Positions 48,001 to 60,112 of a stretch of DNA of 64,000 nucleotides are shown piece after piece; within the stretch, counting starts at the first letter, position 1, and each line of letters opens with the position of its first letter. The stretch lies in contig NC_052487.1 of NCBI RefSeq assembly GCF_009730915.1, positions 18,096,529-18,160,528 of the forward strand. Reading direction: 5' to 3'. The translations under genes and the position numbers were made by a program. This DNA is from Dioscorea cayenensis subsp. rotundata (taxonomy: Eukaryota > Streptophyta > Magnoliopsida > Dioscoreales > Dioscoreaceae). The notes beneath the pieces are model-generated. The model saw only the letters and a list, made by a program, of their open reading frames with translations. It was not told the origin of the DNA and did not search any database.

Positions 48001-50453
48001 AAAATAACATGGAGATACGTGGAAAAAAACACTTTATCATCATCATTATTATTATTAATATTTAATGGTTTTGCTTTGGTATTTGATAAGTTTGTAAGGT
48101 AATGCTTTTGTTATAGAGCTTATAAATATATAATGTACTAGTAGTGCACTATGTAGGCCATATCTCCGGCCACGCGCCGCCCAAGCATCTTGTTCCTGCT
48201 GCTCCTCAAGATTATGGACCACCATCCCAACAATTCTCACATACAATGAACATGAATCCCTCCCTTCTTCTTATCTCTTCATTATCATGACAATGACTTT
48301 TTATAATCACTCTTTAATTTTTCTTTCTTTCTTTCTTTTATTTTTTATTTGTTAATAGTTAAATTAAGATTATTATTAGTCTATCAAACTAATTAAAAAA
48401 ATATCTGTTTTGATTTTTTTTCATATTATATATATATATATATATGCAAGCTATAATTTTTCTTGATTTATATTTGATTTGATGCAAAATTATTGATTTG
48501 CTACTATTCTCACATATATGTACATATATATTTGTTTTATAAAATTTAAATAAAATCACGTGTTAGACCGTGCATAAACGTACAATTAATACTTTTATAC
48601 ATTTGTACTTTTAATTTGAAATATCTTATAAAAAATTTGGTGTCAATAAATTAAAAATTGACTCTTCTATGAAATTTTATTAAATTTATGAAAATTTAAA
48701 TCGTGAAATAATATTATGATATGACAAGTGCACATATAAATCTAATTGACCCAAACTTTAATATCTTTAATAATAATTTGAATAAGATAATATGAGAAAT
48801 TATCTATTATGGTTTCACTACCTATAATGAACTTAAAATGTTTTCATAAAATATTATTTTATTTAGCATGCAAACAAATTCTTCAGAAAGCAAAATCATC
48901 ATTTGTTGAAAATAATAAATACCACATGTCAATAAAATTAATGTTATATCTCATTGAAATTATCTTGTGAAGCATTTTAAATTTTATTATCACTCTTTTA
49001 TTTTTCCCACTTGCAATATATTTTGGTTTCTAAATCCAAAAATATATTTTATTTTAATGCTTGTCAAAACAACATGTTTACTTCAGTTGTACTCAATACC
49101 TCAACTAACTAAATAAAAAAAAAATTAAAATACACAAATTCCCTCATTAATAGAAAACAGAAACTTTGACGAAAACAAAATTTAACACCAAGTATCATTT
49201 AATAAAAAACTAAAACTTTGTTGTGAAAAAACACCAACCGTAACTAGTTGAAATAGTAGAGACTTTGATAAATTAAACAAGTGATTCAAATCTAAATTTT
49301 CATGTGTAAAAAAAAAAACACTCTAACCAGAAAAGATTTAAATTTTGTGTTATATATGGTGATTCTCCCCGGCAATTCTAATTTAAGTTTTTTATCTTAT
49401 TTGGGCAAATGCTTGACCCCCAGAAAGATTTTCGTGTTTTTTTTTCTAAACCATTGGTCACTTTATATGACCTTCGAAGAACTTTTTTTCAAAATTTTTG
49501 TATATCACCTCGAATAAATTTAGAGACCGTTAAATTTTTTTTTTTTAAAAAAAAAACTAGTGTTCAAAAACCAAAAAATAAAAAAATAAAATAAAGAAAT
49601 ATCATTGCATGACAACTAAACCAAAAAAGGGCAATTACTTAGGAGAGGATTAGTCTAAGATAATCCAGATCATTGCTTTTCAAGGACACACACTTGTTTC
49701 AATAAAGAGCAGTTGGAAGGAGGGAAAGAACTCCCATCTCTTTCAACCAACCCCTCTCTGTCTCTGTATCTGTCTCTCTCTTACTCTGTTTCTTCGTTTA
49801 CTGTGCTCTCTTCTTTGCACGCCTCCTCTCCATTTCATCTACAATCCTTTTGCGTGCCTAATGCTCTATTTCCCTTTTGCTCTGCCTTGGAATCTCTCCT
49901 CTTTCTCTCCCATCCCATGTCCTTTCTCTTTCCTTCTCCCTTTTATGACTCACAAAATACATAATTCACAAAAACAGAGGTTGTATCAGTGGGAACAGAG
50001 CATTTGAGGGAACAGAAAACCATTTGGACTTTGGGACTTTTGGACTTGAGTCACAGGAGGAGCAAAGCAGTGGATTTTCATTCTTCAAGGGAATCAAAAG
50101 GAACTGATCTTTTGCTTTGCTCTCTGTTACTGTTTTGCTGTTGCTGTTGTTGTTGTTGTTCTTGTTGTTTTTGGATGACTCTTGTTTTTTTCCCAGCCTT
50201 TGGTTCAAGCAAAAGTTAAAGGTTCTTTACTTTCCTCTCTTTTTTTCTCCAGACTTCTCTTTGTCCCCAAAAGGGTCTTATGATCTTATCATTTATTATT
50301 TATTATTATTATTATTATTATTATTGCTGTTGTTGTTGTTATTGTTATTGTCACTTCTCTCTTGCTTTTTTGTTTTGATTCCTTCTCATCTCTCTATCTG
50401 TCTCTATTTAAAGCCTTGCCAGCTTGTTAGCATTGTTTTGAGCTCAAAGAAAG
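45037..50453. other. Long AT-rich intergenic region, then Aux/IAA promoter and leader
   Basis: I find no gene in 45037-49700. At 45320-45480 lie degenerate CTAAAC-like motifs like those at 2560-2720. At 47240-47350 a less AT-rich patch ending in 'aataaagc' could be a LINE or gene 3' relic. SINE-like phrases with 'actagatgtcactaggctatgag' partial repeats occur at about 46585-46610 and 46748-46775. From about 49690 the DNA becomes pyrimidine-rich (CTCTCT, TTCTCC), consistent with the 5' UTR of the Aux/IAA gene starting at 50454; TTG and TTA runs lie at about 50135-50165 and 50300-50325. Confidence 0.4.
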
Positions 50454-50829
50454 ATGGAAGAAGAGTTGAAGCCTAAGCTTTTGGATTTGATACCAAAAGA
50501 GAGGGAGTGGATAGTTACTAGAGGTGTGAGAGTGAATGGACTTGGTGATGAAGTTGAGAAGAGGCTAGAGCTCAGGCTTGGCCTTCCTGGAGGTGAAGAA
50601 GCAGCCTCTGCTCTAACTCTTGCCTACTTCTCAACTCCACCTAATAATAACAACAACAACATCATGCCAAACTCTTGTGCTGGAACTGCAGGAAGATTCA
50701 TGACTATAGTTCAATCAAAACCAGAAGGTTAGAACAAAAAGAAAATCACCATGTTTTATTATATATATATAACAAGTATTCATTGTTATTTTGTTTCTAA
50801 ATTTTCAGGATTATTAAATGGAAAGGAAG

Positions 50830-50866
<37 letters not shown>

Positions 50867-51893
50867 ACAAGAGAAGAAGCCTACTTTTTCATCTGCTGTT
50901 TCTGGGAATGCAAACAGTTCACAGACTAGGTACTACTTTCAAGAGTTCAAAGAAGAACTCATGATTTTCAAAAGCCAGTATGTTTACTGTTTACTGTTTA
51001 CTGTTCATATGATCTTGTAGTGTTACTTGCTGTGTTTTTAGTATTAAAACATGAACACAAGATAAACAGACTATATATTTCTAGTATTTAGACTGTATTA
51101 TGATATTCTATTTTATGCTTTTTTTGTGAATTGTAGAACTAGTAATGTTCCGATAGTAGGCTGGCCTCCAATCCGGTCTTTCCGAAAAAAACTTGCTAGC
51201 ACCTCAAAACCATCTATCGAACAACAAAACGACGGAACCGAGGATGTAAACAAGATTGAAACCAGCAAGAAAGGCTTGTTTGTGAAGATCAACATGGATG
51301 GAATTCCAATTGGAAGAAAAGTGGACTTGAATGCTTATGATAACTATGAAGAACTCTCTTTAGCTGTAGACAACCTTTTCAGAGGTCTTCTTTCTGGTAT
51401 AAATTCATATTCATTGTAAATTTTCTTTGATAAATTTACTTGAATACTAATAACTTCTTTTCATTCAGCACAAAGAGATCTGAAAACAGTGGAAGAGAAA
51501 CTAGTGCTAACTGGTTTTATTAGATGGGAGTCAGTGAATACACACTAGTTTGCTAGAAGACACTGGAAGGAGATAGGATGCTTGTTGGTGATGATGTTCC
51601 ATGGAAGTAAGCTTTAAAAACTAGGGAAAACATTACATGATTAATATGGAAATAAATCTGATATATATATTCTTTGGAAAAAAATGCAGCATGTTTGTAT
51701 CAACAGCAAAACGGTTGAGAGTTCTAAAGACATCTGATCTATCTGGATTATCAGTAAGAACTAAGACATATAGTTACACTTGAAATTATTAAAAGAAAGT
51801 TTTTGGTTGTTAGATTGATTATGTTCATACTATTTGTTTCAGTTGGGAGTTATGAGCAGGAAAAGAACAGCACCTGAAAGCTGCACAAGATGA
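50454..51893 (+). CDS. Aux/IAA auxin-response repressor with a disrupted PB1 domain
   Basis: Aux/IAA proteins recruit TOPLESS, bind ARF factors through a PB1 domain and are degraded after auxin-dependent TIR1/AFB binding. Exons: 50454-50727, 50809-50929, 51137-51396, 51469-51606, 51690-51753 and 51843-51893. The start MEEELKPKLLDLIPKER resembles the IAA18/26 group. The EAR motif LELRLGLP is at 38-45, an 11-residue polyQ tract is in exon 2, the degron VGWPPIRS at 139-146, and PB1 start FVKINMDGIPIGRKVDL in exon 3. Exon 4 reads AQRDLKTVEEKLVLTGF then stops at 51546-51548, giving 244 aa. Beyond it the expected EGDRMLVGDDVPW, NMFVSTAKRLRVLKTSDLS and a tail LGVMSRKRTAPES are all present but in a shifted frame. 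By comparison with the family, exon 4 carries extra bases at about five places. It is therefore either a truncated allele lacking the acidic PB1 face or a sequencing artefact. Confidence 0.9.
50832..50864 (+). repeat. CAG repeat encoding polyglutamine in Aux/IAA exon 2
   Basis: Eleven uninterrupted CAG codons, giving 11 glutamines between the EAR motif and the degron. Confidence 0.95.
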
Positions 51894-51906
51894 GAAGAAC
51901 ACTTTG

Positions 51907-51927
51907 CTGCTGCTGCTGCTGCTGCTG
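51907..51927 (+). repeat. CTG repeat in the Aux/IAA 3' UTR
   Basis: About seven CTG units directly after the stop codon, complementary to the CAG repeat of the same transcript. Confidence 0.9.
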
Positions 51928-53580
51928 TTGTTATTGTTGTGGTTGTTGTTTATTATGTCTAACACTTTGTTGTTGTGAGTTTAAAATCTTGAGCTCTTTA
52001 TATCTTGTTTCTGAGGGGTTGTTAGTGAGGGAAGGGAACATCAGATCAGCATGTAAATTTGCAAGCAAATAGATTAATGTTCAAATCCAGGATTCTAGCA
52101 AGCATTATCCAGCATCAGATCCCTTTTGATTTGTTTTATGTCTCTAAAGAAGCATAAATTTGTACTTTTTTAAGTGATCAATCCTGTTTGTGCATGTGAG
52201 ATGGTTCTTCATTGAGAATCTTTCAGCTATAAAGAATGTTTCAGTGTCTCACTCTTTATCATAATTTATATATATCATGTCTATTCTTCACTCTCTCTCT
52301 CTCTCATATATATATATTAATATATGTGCATGTGATGCTTATCCTTTTTATTAGTGATTTAAAAAACACTTTGGAACCTATACTGAAAGAGAATCTCTAA
52401 GTGCATGCTAACATCATGGTTTAGAATTGGTTTAAGTTTAATGGAATGAAATAAAATTTTCAAAGATGGTTAGATGGTCATAGTTTGTGAAAAGAAGCAG
52501 GCAGCCAAACATAACCAGTTGATGTTTCAGTTTACCAAACTTTGGGCCCAAAAAGTCTGAGTATCCGACATGATTTAAGAGTGTTTAAAAAATAAAAATA
52601 AAAATAAAGAGAGAATGTTGACATGTACTTCTTAATCTATCAAATATAGCTTTATACTACTAAATTAGAAATGATTTCTTTATATTACAATAATATTTAA
52701 AATAAGTTCATAAATCAGAGATTATATAAGCTGCAATACAAAGTGAGGGGCATACTTGAAGGTTTTATGAGGTAAATGTGGTTTCTTTTCATCTAATCCA
52801 TTTATGTGCATGAATGCCTGTCTTTTTCACTGCTTCAAATAAAGTTTTTATTGTTAGGAGTAATTAATAATAACTAATGAGTCTTATACATTGGTTAATT
52901 TAAAAATATATATAGATTTAAATATATAAATCTCAATTTTCTCTAACAAAAGCTCACTTGGTTTACTTGCCATAGATTATTACGTATTAAAAAGTGTATT
53001 ATTGTCATGTAATAGCCATACGATTAATTTAAAATCATGAATCTAGAGTATATAAAATTGAGTTTCTCATTCCTATCACTCAGCGTTTAAATTGAGTTAA
53101 ATCCAAATATGTTTGATTTGTATCTAATAATACTAGTATTAAAAAGAAAAAGGAGAAAAGCATGATTTCATGAATGGAAATGTAAATGAATTTAAAAGTG
53201 CAAAAAGAAAGACGCGTTTATAGTAACTCCAAAGAGTTTTAAAGATTAAAAGAGATGAGAGTGTTTCATCATAAGACGCAAAAGAATATTTGCTAGAGCT
53301 TTGTGGGTTTTAGTGCCTTCAGCTTGCTTTTTGCCTAACACTGCCTCCTCTCTCTCTCAGTATTTTAAGTGCTAAACCTATAAAATCTTGCTCTCTTTGC
53401 GTAATTATATTTGACAAACTTTTACTCAAAAATATAGGTAAATTAAATCAATACTATGGTACCTGATAGCCCTTTTTATATAAATTATTTTCTAAAGCTT
53501 TCGCGAATCATTTCCTCACCAATAGCTAAACAGATGCAAAAGAAATCTAGGACAACATTGATCAAAATAATTTCGAATTT

Positions 53581-53602
53581 ATATATATATATATATATAT
53601 AT
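53581..53602. repeat. AT microsatellite
   Basis: About 11 AT units. Confidence 0.85.
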
Positions 53603-54119
53603 GTTTAAAATTTAAGAAATTAGCTGTCTTCCCTCAAAGTCTAACGCATGGGTGAGATTTCAACTTTCAGGTTTCTTAACCAGCCAAAGGTAGGAGTATT
53701 TTCAGCCATAAATGGAAAAATTCTACCAAACAACAGAAAGACAATTTTGTGTGGTAGAAACGTGAAATTCTCTAGACAAAATTTGACCCAGAAACACAAA
53801 AGGAATTGGTTAGAGACAACACAGATGCTAGAGATTAGTTATTCCATTGAGAAAACAAACCAAGAAAAGATTCCAAATCGTAGCCCATTTTGGGTACCAA
53901 ATGCATACCAAACTTTCCTATTCTATAAGAAAACATCAAGAAAAGAGACACTTACTAGTCATATTCCCTTTTATTTTCTACTTCTTTTAAAAATCAGTTA
54001 CATGATTAAATGATGACAAATTTTAATGCCCAATTAACTTTTGAGGAAAATATATATACGCATTTGGGGCTGTCCAACAACATCATGCATACATATGCTC
54101 AAACAAACATTAAGGCTTG

Positions 54120-56460
54120 ACAAAGTGTATTTACCATGCTGCGAAAGTAAGTTCCGATGTATTCTTAGTGTTTCAAGCTTTCTGAATCCAATCAGCAAAA
54201 GCTGGAAAAATTAGCATACCGAGCAAGCATTCTCTAGGCACTCTACATAGGATTAACGACTAGTGTGTGTCTCACAACACAGAAGTCGTAACATTATTAG
54301 AAGCTCTCCTAATTTTCATATAGAACATAAATTTATAGCAATGTAATATAGCGCATGAGAAAACACTCTTAAATTTTCTTAGCACTCAAAGTTTCGCATG
54401 AGTGTGAGCGAAACGGTAATAATTCACCAGGCGGCCATGCCACTTCTTGCGTCCTGCTGGGACAAGGAAAGATCACATTCAGCTGCTCATGTAAATTGTC
54501 TAAATTCAAAAGATCAGAGGATTTCACTGCCAAGCATCACACAGGTATTCATACAGTGCCAAAAAGCATTTGCGTGCACCATGTGAGGGGAGAAACAGCC
54601 TGAGTTTCGAGAAAGTTGTACTGCGATTGACTTAGGAACTTTAGGAACGGCACTTTGTGTAGCAGCGAATCCAGCATGTCATTATGCGCTTTGCCATCGA
54701 GATAAGTCGACCTCGCTTAGTTTCCTCCACCTCCTGTGGCAAACAAGAGACTTGAGGTTAAGAAAAAGTTCTTGGATCTGAGATACCTTACTTTTCTACT
54801 GGCGGAACATGGTGTCAGCATTTAGCCTCATGATTGAGGATTGCGCAGCAACAATTGAGAGAGAATTCCTGCCAATAAATGGAACTGCTCAGAGAATAAT
54901 AGTCAGCACCTTCCTGCCGCCTCTTTGTTTTCCCTAAACGCCTGTGGTTTCCCATTCGTGAGCAAGTCCCAGCATTCCTTTCTGCCTCAATCGCCGAAGT
55001 TGGGCACTAAATTGTCAGCGAAAGTTTGTTGCCCAATAAGGTCCATACAAAACGCACTACTAAAAGTCTCCTCTCTAGTTTTAAAGTGATCCCAGTCTCG
55101 TATGTGTAGAAGAGTAAAATGTGCTCTAATGCATTTGAGCTGTGATAGCCTGCTAGGCGTCAATTAGAGTTCTTCTAAGGCCTTGCATACCTTATATGGG
55201 CACTGGCTACAGTAAACTCTCGCACAATTAGTGCAGGAAATCTCATATTTTACATATTAGAATTCGTCATCATGGGAACAATGCTTATTACAGATCATTG
55301 TTATCCCACTGCCCAAAAGATAAACTAAATAAAAGGTGTAACATATATATAGACGCCGTCGAAACAAAAATGTACATGTGTTACTTAGTTACAGCATATT
55401 TAGAGCGTAGCAGGCAGGTCAAGGTAACTGCTGGAGTAGCAGTTGCAGTCTTCCAGCAGTCAAGCCGCTTTCTCAACTAGTACTGCTGCTGCACGCGAGC
55501 TTTTACAGCTGAGTCAGAATCCTCAAAGCTGACATATATCCTGATTCTTCCCCATTCTGAAGTCCCACAAACTTCGAGCATCATGGATATCAGTGAGTCC
55601 AATGGATATAACATAGCATAAAAAGTCCACAGTCTCCATAATAAACAGATCTCTCATTGAATAACCAAAAATCCTGTTCTTTCAACTGCTCCCTTACTTT
55701 TACTATCATTATGCATGCGATGAGGCAGTCCCAGCCAGCCATCACAAGCAATCGTAGATCCGATTTATACGCATAATAACCATAAAAAGAATGTAGTTTT
55801 TCAAGACAACAAAAGATGGGGTGATGTAAAAGAGATACAAGCAAGGCACAAGCAGGCAAATCAAGAATACCTTGGCGGTTTCCAAATCTGTTGAAAGATT
55901 TCCTTTAAATCCTCACATGTCATCATGATATTCTCCTTGTTATACAGTTGTTTAGATCCTTCTTGTCCTCTTCCTTTCGACCTCATCTCCCATTTTCCAT
56001 GCAGAAAGCCGCTATTTGTTGCTTTATTTTCAGAATCCTGTAAGTTTGCCATCTTTTTCTACATCCAGCATCTTCCAAAGAGTGAGATGCCATCGGGTTC
56101 GCTCCTCAGCTGTGTTGCACTTGCGACATTCTCAGTTTCTCTTCTCAGGACCAAGTACTCTAGTGCCTCTCTCCTGACAATTTTCTTCAGTAGAAGTCCT
56201 TCACCAGGGAATACTCTTCAAGCTAAATCGTCAACAATTAAACCTTTAGGATAGGCCAAGCAACATACAAAATCACCCAAGAGAAGCATATGTAAGTTTG
56301 CTTTTGCCAGACCAAAGAAGTATAGAGCAGAGAATTTCAGACTCGCCTTCCATCTGAACCTTCCTTCTCTGAGACCTTGATTGTTCATATTCCTCTTTGC
56401 TGCTTTTCCCTTACAGCATCAAAGTCTCCTTTCTGAATCACATGTGAAAACATAAATTAG
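54120..56460 (-). pseudogene. Possible decayed or unresolved gene on the minus strand
   Basis: This stretch is less AT-rich and more complex than its surroundings. Several minus-strand segments look coding: LLKKIVRREALEYLVLRRE with VASATQLRSEPDG (about 56090-56210); NLQDSENKATNSGFLHGKW to DLKEIFQQIWKPPR, ending at a good donor (55871-56052); MLEVCGTSEWGRIRIYVSFE to DSDSAVKARVQQQY before a stop (about 55480-55585); and ISCTNCARVYCSQCPYK (about 55190-55245). The IRIYVSFED segment weakly resembles an RNP1-like strand of an RRM. I could not join them into one frame, and stops occur between them. It may be a relic, a real multi-exon gene, or a long non-coding RNA. No product is assigned. Confidence 0.25.
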
Positions 56461-57973
56461 TTGTAAAAAGTAGAAGTTGAGAGAGAAATGTCCTTAAGCT
56501 GGCAATTTATTTAGTTGTTACGTAAAGGGGAAATGAGGAAAGGCACTCTATGAGGTCTGTCCGTCATTTTGTGTTGAGCCAATATAGTACACAATCAAAT
56601 TACCATCAACAGAAGAGGTAAGAAGGCATTTGAGAGAGTTTCACATGACGAATAATCAAACAATGAAAGACATACATTATTTCATCGTCCAACATGCATG
56701 CATCACATCATGCTGTAAAGAAGAAAACCCAAAAGTTGCACACCCATTTGACAGGGAAACTTACTTGGGTTTTATCTCTGGCTCCATGTCTCAGCATAAA
56801 CTAAGTTGTCCCTAAAAACCTTCTTGGCATCTTCTTCCACAAGAAAAATTCAACCAAAGCAGTTGCCACAGAAATGCTTTTCAGAGATTGCATGACGCAG
56901 GCTGCCCGTTGGACGACTGTTTATCCGTATGAGCACCAAAACAAAAACATACATAAATATCTGTGACAAAAGCAAAAACATACACAACTAAAACCAGCTT
57001 ACATCATTGAATACGAGCCACAAACCCTGTCATCATCTAAGCTACCCAGATAATAATATATTCCTCAAAAGAACCAACATGGGGAACCATAAAGAGTTAC
57101 AGGAATCGATCGCCACATAACAACTTTGTTTCATAAATTCATGTAACATAAACATTGCGAGAAATTCAGACTTCCATTAATAGTTTAGAGAGTTTAGATT
57201 TTAATCCATGCAGTCCTCAGCAAAAATACTATAAATGAAGTTTAATTTTGAACAAAGCAAAATTGACGAGAGAGAAGAAGAAGAAGAGTCAACAGAAAGT
57301 ACCATGAGATCAAGGCACATTCCTTCATCCCTTAATCATTTCAGTAAGTAACCATGCTGGATGATTTCATTGCTCAAATAAAACCACAACTCTCAGTTAA
57401 TCATTGAAGAGTCCAGTGCAAATCTAGATCCCTTGTTTGGTTAATTCCTATATTATATATATCACTAAAATAATATTTTAATTTTAGCAGAAAATTATAT
57501 TTAGATACAAACTAAAAGCTTCCAAAGAATTTTAAGCTAGTTTCGTTGATGTTTCAGATGATACAATGGTTCCTACTTTGTAAACATCATAGGCCATTAG
57601 GGCAATGAGATCCTCGAGACAACCCCTTCCATAGTTGAAATCTACAACACTCGTTGGATAACTTCACAAAATAATTACTTCACACAAACAATTAACTTTT
57701 TGAGTAAATTTCTATCCTTTTATTGATATAATAATCACCATCCCACTTTTAAATTCATACAATGCAACATAACCATCCCATATGGAGAGCATAAAAACCA
57801 AGAATCAATCGCCCAAGGTCAAAAAGAGACAACATAAAGAGAAAAGAATAAGGGATTTCATATACCAGAGCAGAACTCTCACGGATAAACAGTCCCCATA
57901 GTTAGCATTGTCTTGAAAAATTAAGCCGTATTGATAAATCACATTCCTACCAAATCTCAAGAATGACTTACAT
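56461..57973. other. Sequence before the assembly gap, no gene supported
   Basis: Moderately AT-rich DNA with GAA-rich tracts (about 57269-57285). I see no ORF or repeat I can defend. Confidence 0.35.
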
Positions 57974-58973
57974 NNNNNNNNNNNNNNNNNNNNNNNNNNN
58001 NNNNNNNNNNNNNNNNNNNNNNNNNNNNNNNNNNNNNNNNNNNNNNNNNNNNNNNNNNNNNNNNNNNNNNNNNNNNNNNNNNNNNNNNNNNNNNNNNNNN
58101 NNNNNNNNNNNNNNNNNNNNNNNNNNNNNNNNNNNNNNNNNNNNNNNNNNNNNNNNNNNNNNNNNNNNNNNNNNNNNNNNNNNNNNNNNNNNNNNNNNNN
58201 NNNNNNNNNNNNNNNNNNNNNNNNNNNNNNNNNNNNNNNNNNNNNNNNNNNNNNNNNNNNNNNNNNNNNNNNNNNNNNNNNNNNNNNNNNNNNNNNNNNN
58301 NNNNNNNNNNNNNNNNNNNNNNNNNNNNNNNNNNNNNNNNNNNNNNNNNNNNNNNNNNNNNNNNNNNNNNNNNNNNNNNNNNNNNNNNNNNNNNNNNNNN
58401 NNNNNNNNNNNNNNNNNNNNNNNNNNNNNNNNNNNNNNNNNNNNNNNNNNNNNNNNNNNNNNNNNNNNNNNNNNNNNNNNNNNNNNNNNNNNNNNNNNNN
58501 NNNNNNNNNNNNNNNNNNNNNNNNNNNNNNNNNNNNNNNNNNNNNNNNNNNNNNNNNNNNNNNNNNNNNNNNNNNNNNNNNNNNNNNNNNNNNNNNNNNN
58601 NNNNNNNNNNNNNNNNNNNNNNNNNNNNNNNNNNNNNNNNNNNNNNNNNNNNNNNNNNNNNNNNNNNNNNNNNNNNNNNNNNNNNNNNNNNNNNNNNNNN
58701 NNNNNNNNNNNNNNNNNNNNNNNNNNNNNNNNNNNNNNNNNNNNNNNNNNNNNNNNNNNNNNNNNNNNNNNNNNNNNNNNNNNNNNNNNNNNNNNNNNNN
58801 NNNNNNNNNNNNNNNNNNNNNNNNNNNNNNNNNNNNNNNNNNNNNNNNNNNNNNNNNNNNNNNNNNNNNNNNNNNNNNNNNNNNNNNNNNNNNNNNNNNN
58901 NNNNNNNNNNNNNNNNNNNNNNNNNNNNNNNNNNNNNNNNNNNNNNNNNNNNNNNNNNNNNNNNNNNNNNNNN
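57974..58973. other. Assembly gap (exactly 1,000 N)
   Basis: A run of exactly 1,000 N, a placeholder length. The true distance between the flanks is unknown. Confidence 1.
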
Positions 58974-59569
58974 TGGTTATGCAAAACATGCGATTCTCTT
59001 TTTATTAAAAATATGATTAAGTAGCTGGGTTTGTGTTATTTTAATTAGAAATATTTCATTCAATAATGATTAATTATGTGAGGCCACTGTAACTTCTTTT
59101 TTCTTTTTTTTTCGGAAGGGTCCTCTCCTGAAAGCGTTATTTTCTTGGCTTCTTTCTGGAAGGATCTACTGGGGAGGCATATTCCTGGAGTCAGGTGAAG
59201 TCTTTTATACACACCAGATACCTCATACATTAATTGGTTTCTTCTTCTTTCTTCTGTTGATTCCTTTGGGCCGAATTTTTTGCAATTTAAGCATAAAAGT
59301 GAGTCAACCATCGAGGCTCTACAATTCATTTGTCTATAGGTCAAAAAGCATCATGACCGTACACCTAAATTATCTTTCTGAAATTCTATTAATTTTGGCA
59401 GTCTATTTGTAGTCATGTTTCATGTTTCAGAGCTCTAGGCATGATGGGTTGGTGATGACATCACTCATCTTTCTGGATTCTCATTTGAAGTGAATATTTG
59501 TTTGTTAGAGGCTACTACTTTGAGCAACTTGCTTCTCAATGCTTGCAATATGAACCCAGCACCGTACTA

Positions 59570-60112
59570 TAGAAAAGTTATTGCAGCCCTGTACCAGTTC
59601 AAAGCAAAGCTGGGGTGAAGACTTGTAGTTTCACGATATGTCTATATATCTATATGTTACTTGTGTGGCTTTCACATTTTCTTGAGCAAGTTGTAGCTTG
59701 CAGTTTCATCATTCAGCTAGGGCGTGTACATCTATCATCTCTTGGAAGCCAATCTCTAACCTTTCATTTTTCATATGAACAGGCTGTTTTGTGATGTTTT
59801 GTAGCATTTGATGCAGGGGACCATCTAGTAAAGCTTGGGACTCTCTATAGAGATGTTATTGCAACCCTCATGCAGTTCAAAGCAAGCTGGGGTGAGCAAC
59901 TCGTTCATTTATGATAAATCTATATATCTATACTACTTGTGGCTTTCACATTTCTTGTTGAGCATGTTGTAAGCTTGGTTCATCGGTTAGCGGAGCGTGT
60001 AATAACAACGATATCTACCTTATCATCTCTTGGAAAGCCAATCTCTAGCCTTGTTTTTCATGAACTTATTGACATTTTAATGGTTTGGCATTTGATGCAG
60101 GGGACTATCTAA
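59570..60112 (+). repeat. Tandem duplication of an exon-like unit, period about 285 bp
   Basis: Copy one (about 59570-59810) and copy two (about 59852-60112) share 'gttattgcarccct', 'cagttcaaagca', 'ctatatatcta', 'gtggctttcacat', 'catctcttggaa' and 'gccaatctcta' in the same order, and both lead into 'gcatttgatgcaggggac'. The second unit is open as LVKLGTLYRDVIATLM, QFKASWG before a GT, then after an AG as YLITAGFGFKQDKTSQP, FIGWFSIQYKLMKEAG. The first copy has a stop in the matching position. I do not recognise the protein; this may be a duplicated exon of a gene whose 5' part is lost in the gap. Confidence 0.6.

Larger units (their letters stand above)
51894..53640. other. Aux/IAA 3' UTR and AT-rich intergenic DNA
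   Basis: A CTG run of about seven units (51907-51927) starts 13 bases after the stop codon, followed by TTG-rich sequence. Beyond about 52200 the DNA is AT-rich with CT and TA runs (about 52289-52318, 53581-53602). No gene is seen. Confidence 0.5.

Noticed and set aside
48055..48246. Short minus-strand frame (63 codons) with a Glu/Gln-rich segment
   Set aside because: No recognisable family, no splice or promoter support; too short to defend.
53648..54013. A 121-codon plus-strand open frame
   Set aside because: AT-rich, lysine/asparagine-rich translation with no recognisable motif, likely chance.
57805..59024. Very long open frames across the gap
   Set aside because: They consist almost entirely of N and are artefacts.
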